Shown here: positions 63,663 through 64,000 of the stretch, piece after piece
Numbering within the stretch: position 1 is the first letter of the stretch
How the letters are laid out: each line of letters opens with the position of its first letter
Assembly: GCA_001939145.1 (NCBI GenBank)
Contig: LSRX01000135.1
Span: forward strand, 223,272-287,271
Source: Symbiodinium microadriaticum
Taxonomy: Eukaryota; Sar; Dinophyceae; Suessiales; Symbiodiniaceae
Direction: 5' to 3'
DNA length: 64,000 bases
The notes under the pieces: model-generated
What the model was told of the DNA's origin: nothing
What the model saw: only the letters and a program-made list of their open reading frames with translations
Databases searched by the model: none
Program-made: the position numbers and the translations under genes

Positions 63663-64000
63663 GCACGATGAAACTTGATCAGCAATTCGCAACAACGGAC
63701 ACACCGCAAACAAAATCATCGTCGAAACGCCACAAGCTTGTCAGCCCATGCATCAGAAGCCCAGGAAGCCCTGCAAGACCCCCATCCTCAAAGTCTAAAA
63801 TCCCTACAATGCCCCAAACCCTAAAGCACTGACCGAGCTCTCGGACTTCTATGGCTTGGGCGGTGTCGATACGGTAGAGAACGTCTGTGGCATGGGGCTT
63901 TGGGCTTTCAGGGGCCAGAGTTGGCTTCCGGGTGATGAACCCAAGAAAAAACCCTAATGCAGAAGCCCGGGTCCTCACAGATACGGTTCCCGTTTTCATC
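63663..64000. other. Mostly unique DNA to the window end
   Basis: CCCTAAA words at 63814-63830 and 63950-63957. The minus frame at 63679-63999 is open at the window edge (106 codons) but overlaps heptamer-like DNA and is unrecognised. Confidence 0.4.

Overview
The window reads as gene-poor nuclear DNA of a eukaryote, not a prokaryote. There are no operon-like gene runs, long open frames occur only inside simple repeats, and the whole window is threaded with the telomere-type heptamer TTTAGGG/CCCTAAA in exact and decayed form. It also carries long trinucleotide arrays (CAG, AGT/ACT, CAA, CCA) and draft-assembly gaps. An alveolate is likely. The nearest published description I know is the repeat-rich ('R') segments of Eimeria chromosomes, which combine CAG arrays with TTTAGGG heptamers. 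The strong AGT/ACT component is not a textbook Eimeria trait, so genus is tentative (about 0.5) and species cannot be named.

Layout. Trinucleotide blocks lie at 1-1015, 5283-5835, 17285-17560, 23039-23388, 33380-33700, 34198-34565, 39280-40735 (interrupted by a 778-base gap) and 45695-46385. Decayed descendants with the same 3-base rhythm lie at 13676-13965, 21110-21245, 22186-22350, 26205-26600 and 28265-28475. Tetranucleotide and dinucleotide blocks lie at 12013-12215, 36231-37740, 45255-45480 and 53096-53935. A minisatellite of roughly 57 bp lies at 32562-32905, and a 39-bp higher-order heptamer repeat at 57201-57352. Most of the rest is decayed heptamer DNA whose strand flips every few hundred bases.

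Scattered through this background are short palindromic elements that look like non-autonomous DNA transposons (MITE-like). The main one, here called P1, is about 105 bp, has inverted ends of the type TAATGTAGGGGCCT, and occurs in both orientations in roughly 25-30 intact or decayed copies. At least five smaller families are present (P2 98 bp, P3, P4 103 bp, P5 89 bp, P6), plus a single 121-bp inverted-repeat unit with a TA core at 42104-42224. No transposase is visible, so any mobilising enzyme would be encoded elsewhere. These families are the best candidates here for something undescribed.

Genes. I recognise no gene by family. A few short unique stretches (7529-7831, 14393-14556, 17572-17916, 41381-41722, 51900-52181, 63330-63662 and some weaker ones) have protein-like composition in one frame and are listed as low-confidence candidate exons or gene remnants. 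No tRNA, rRNA, retrotransposon protein or CRISPR array was found. Regulation and gene interplay cannot be inferred.
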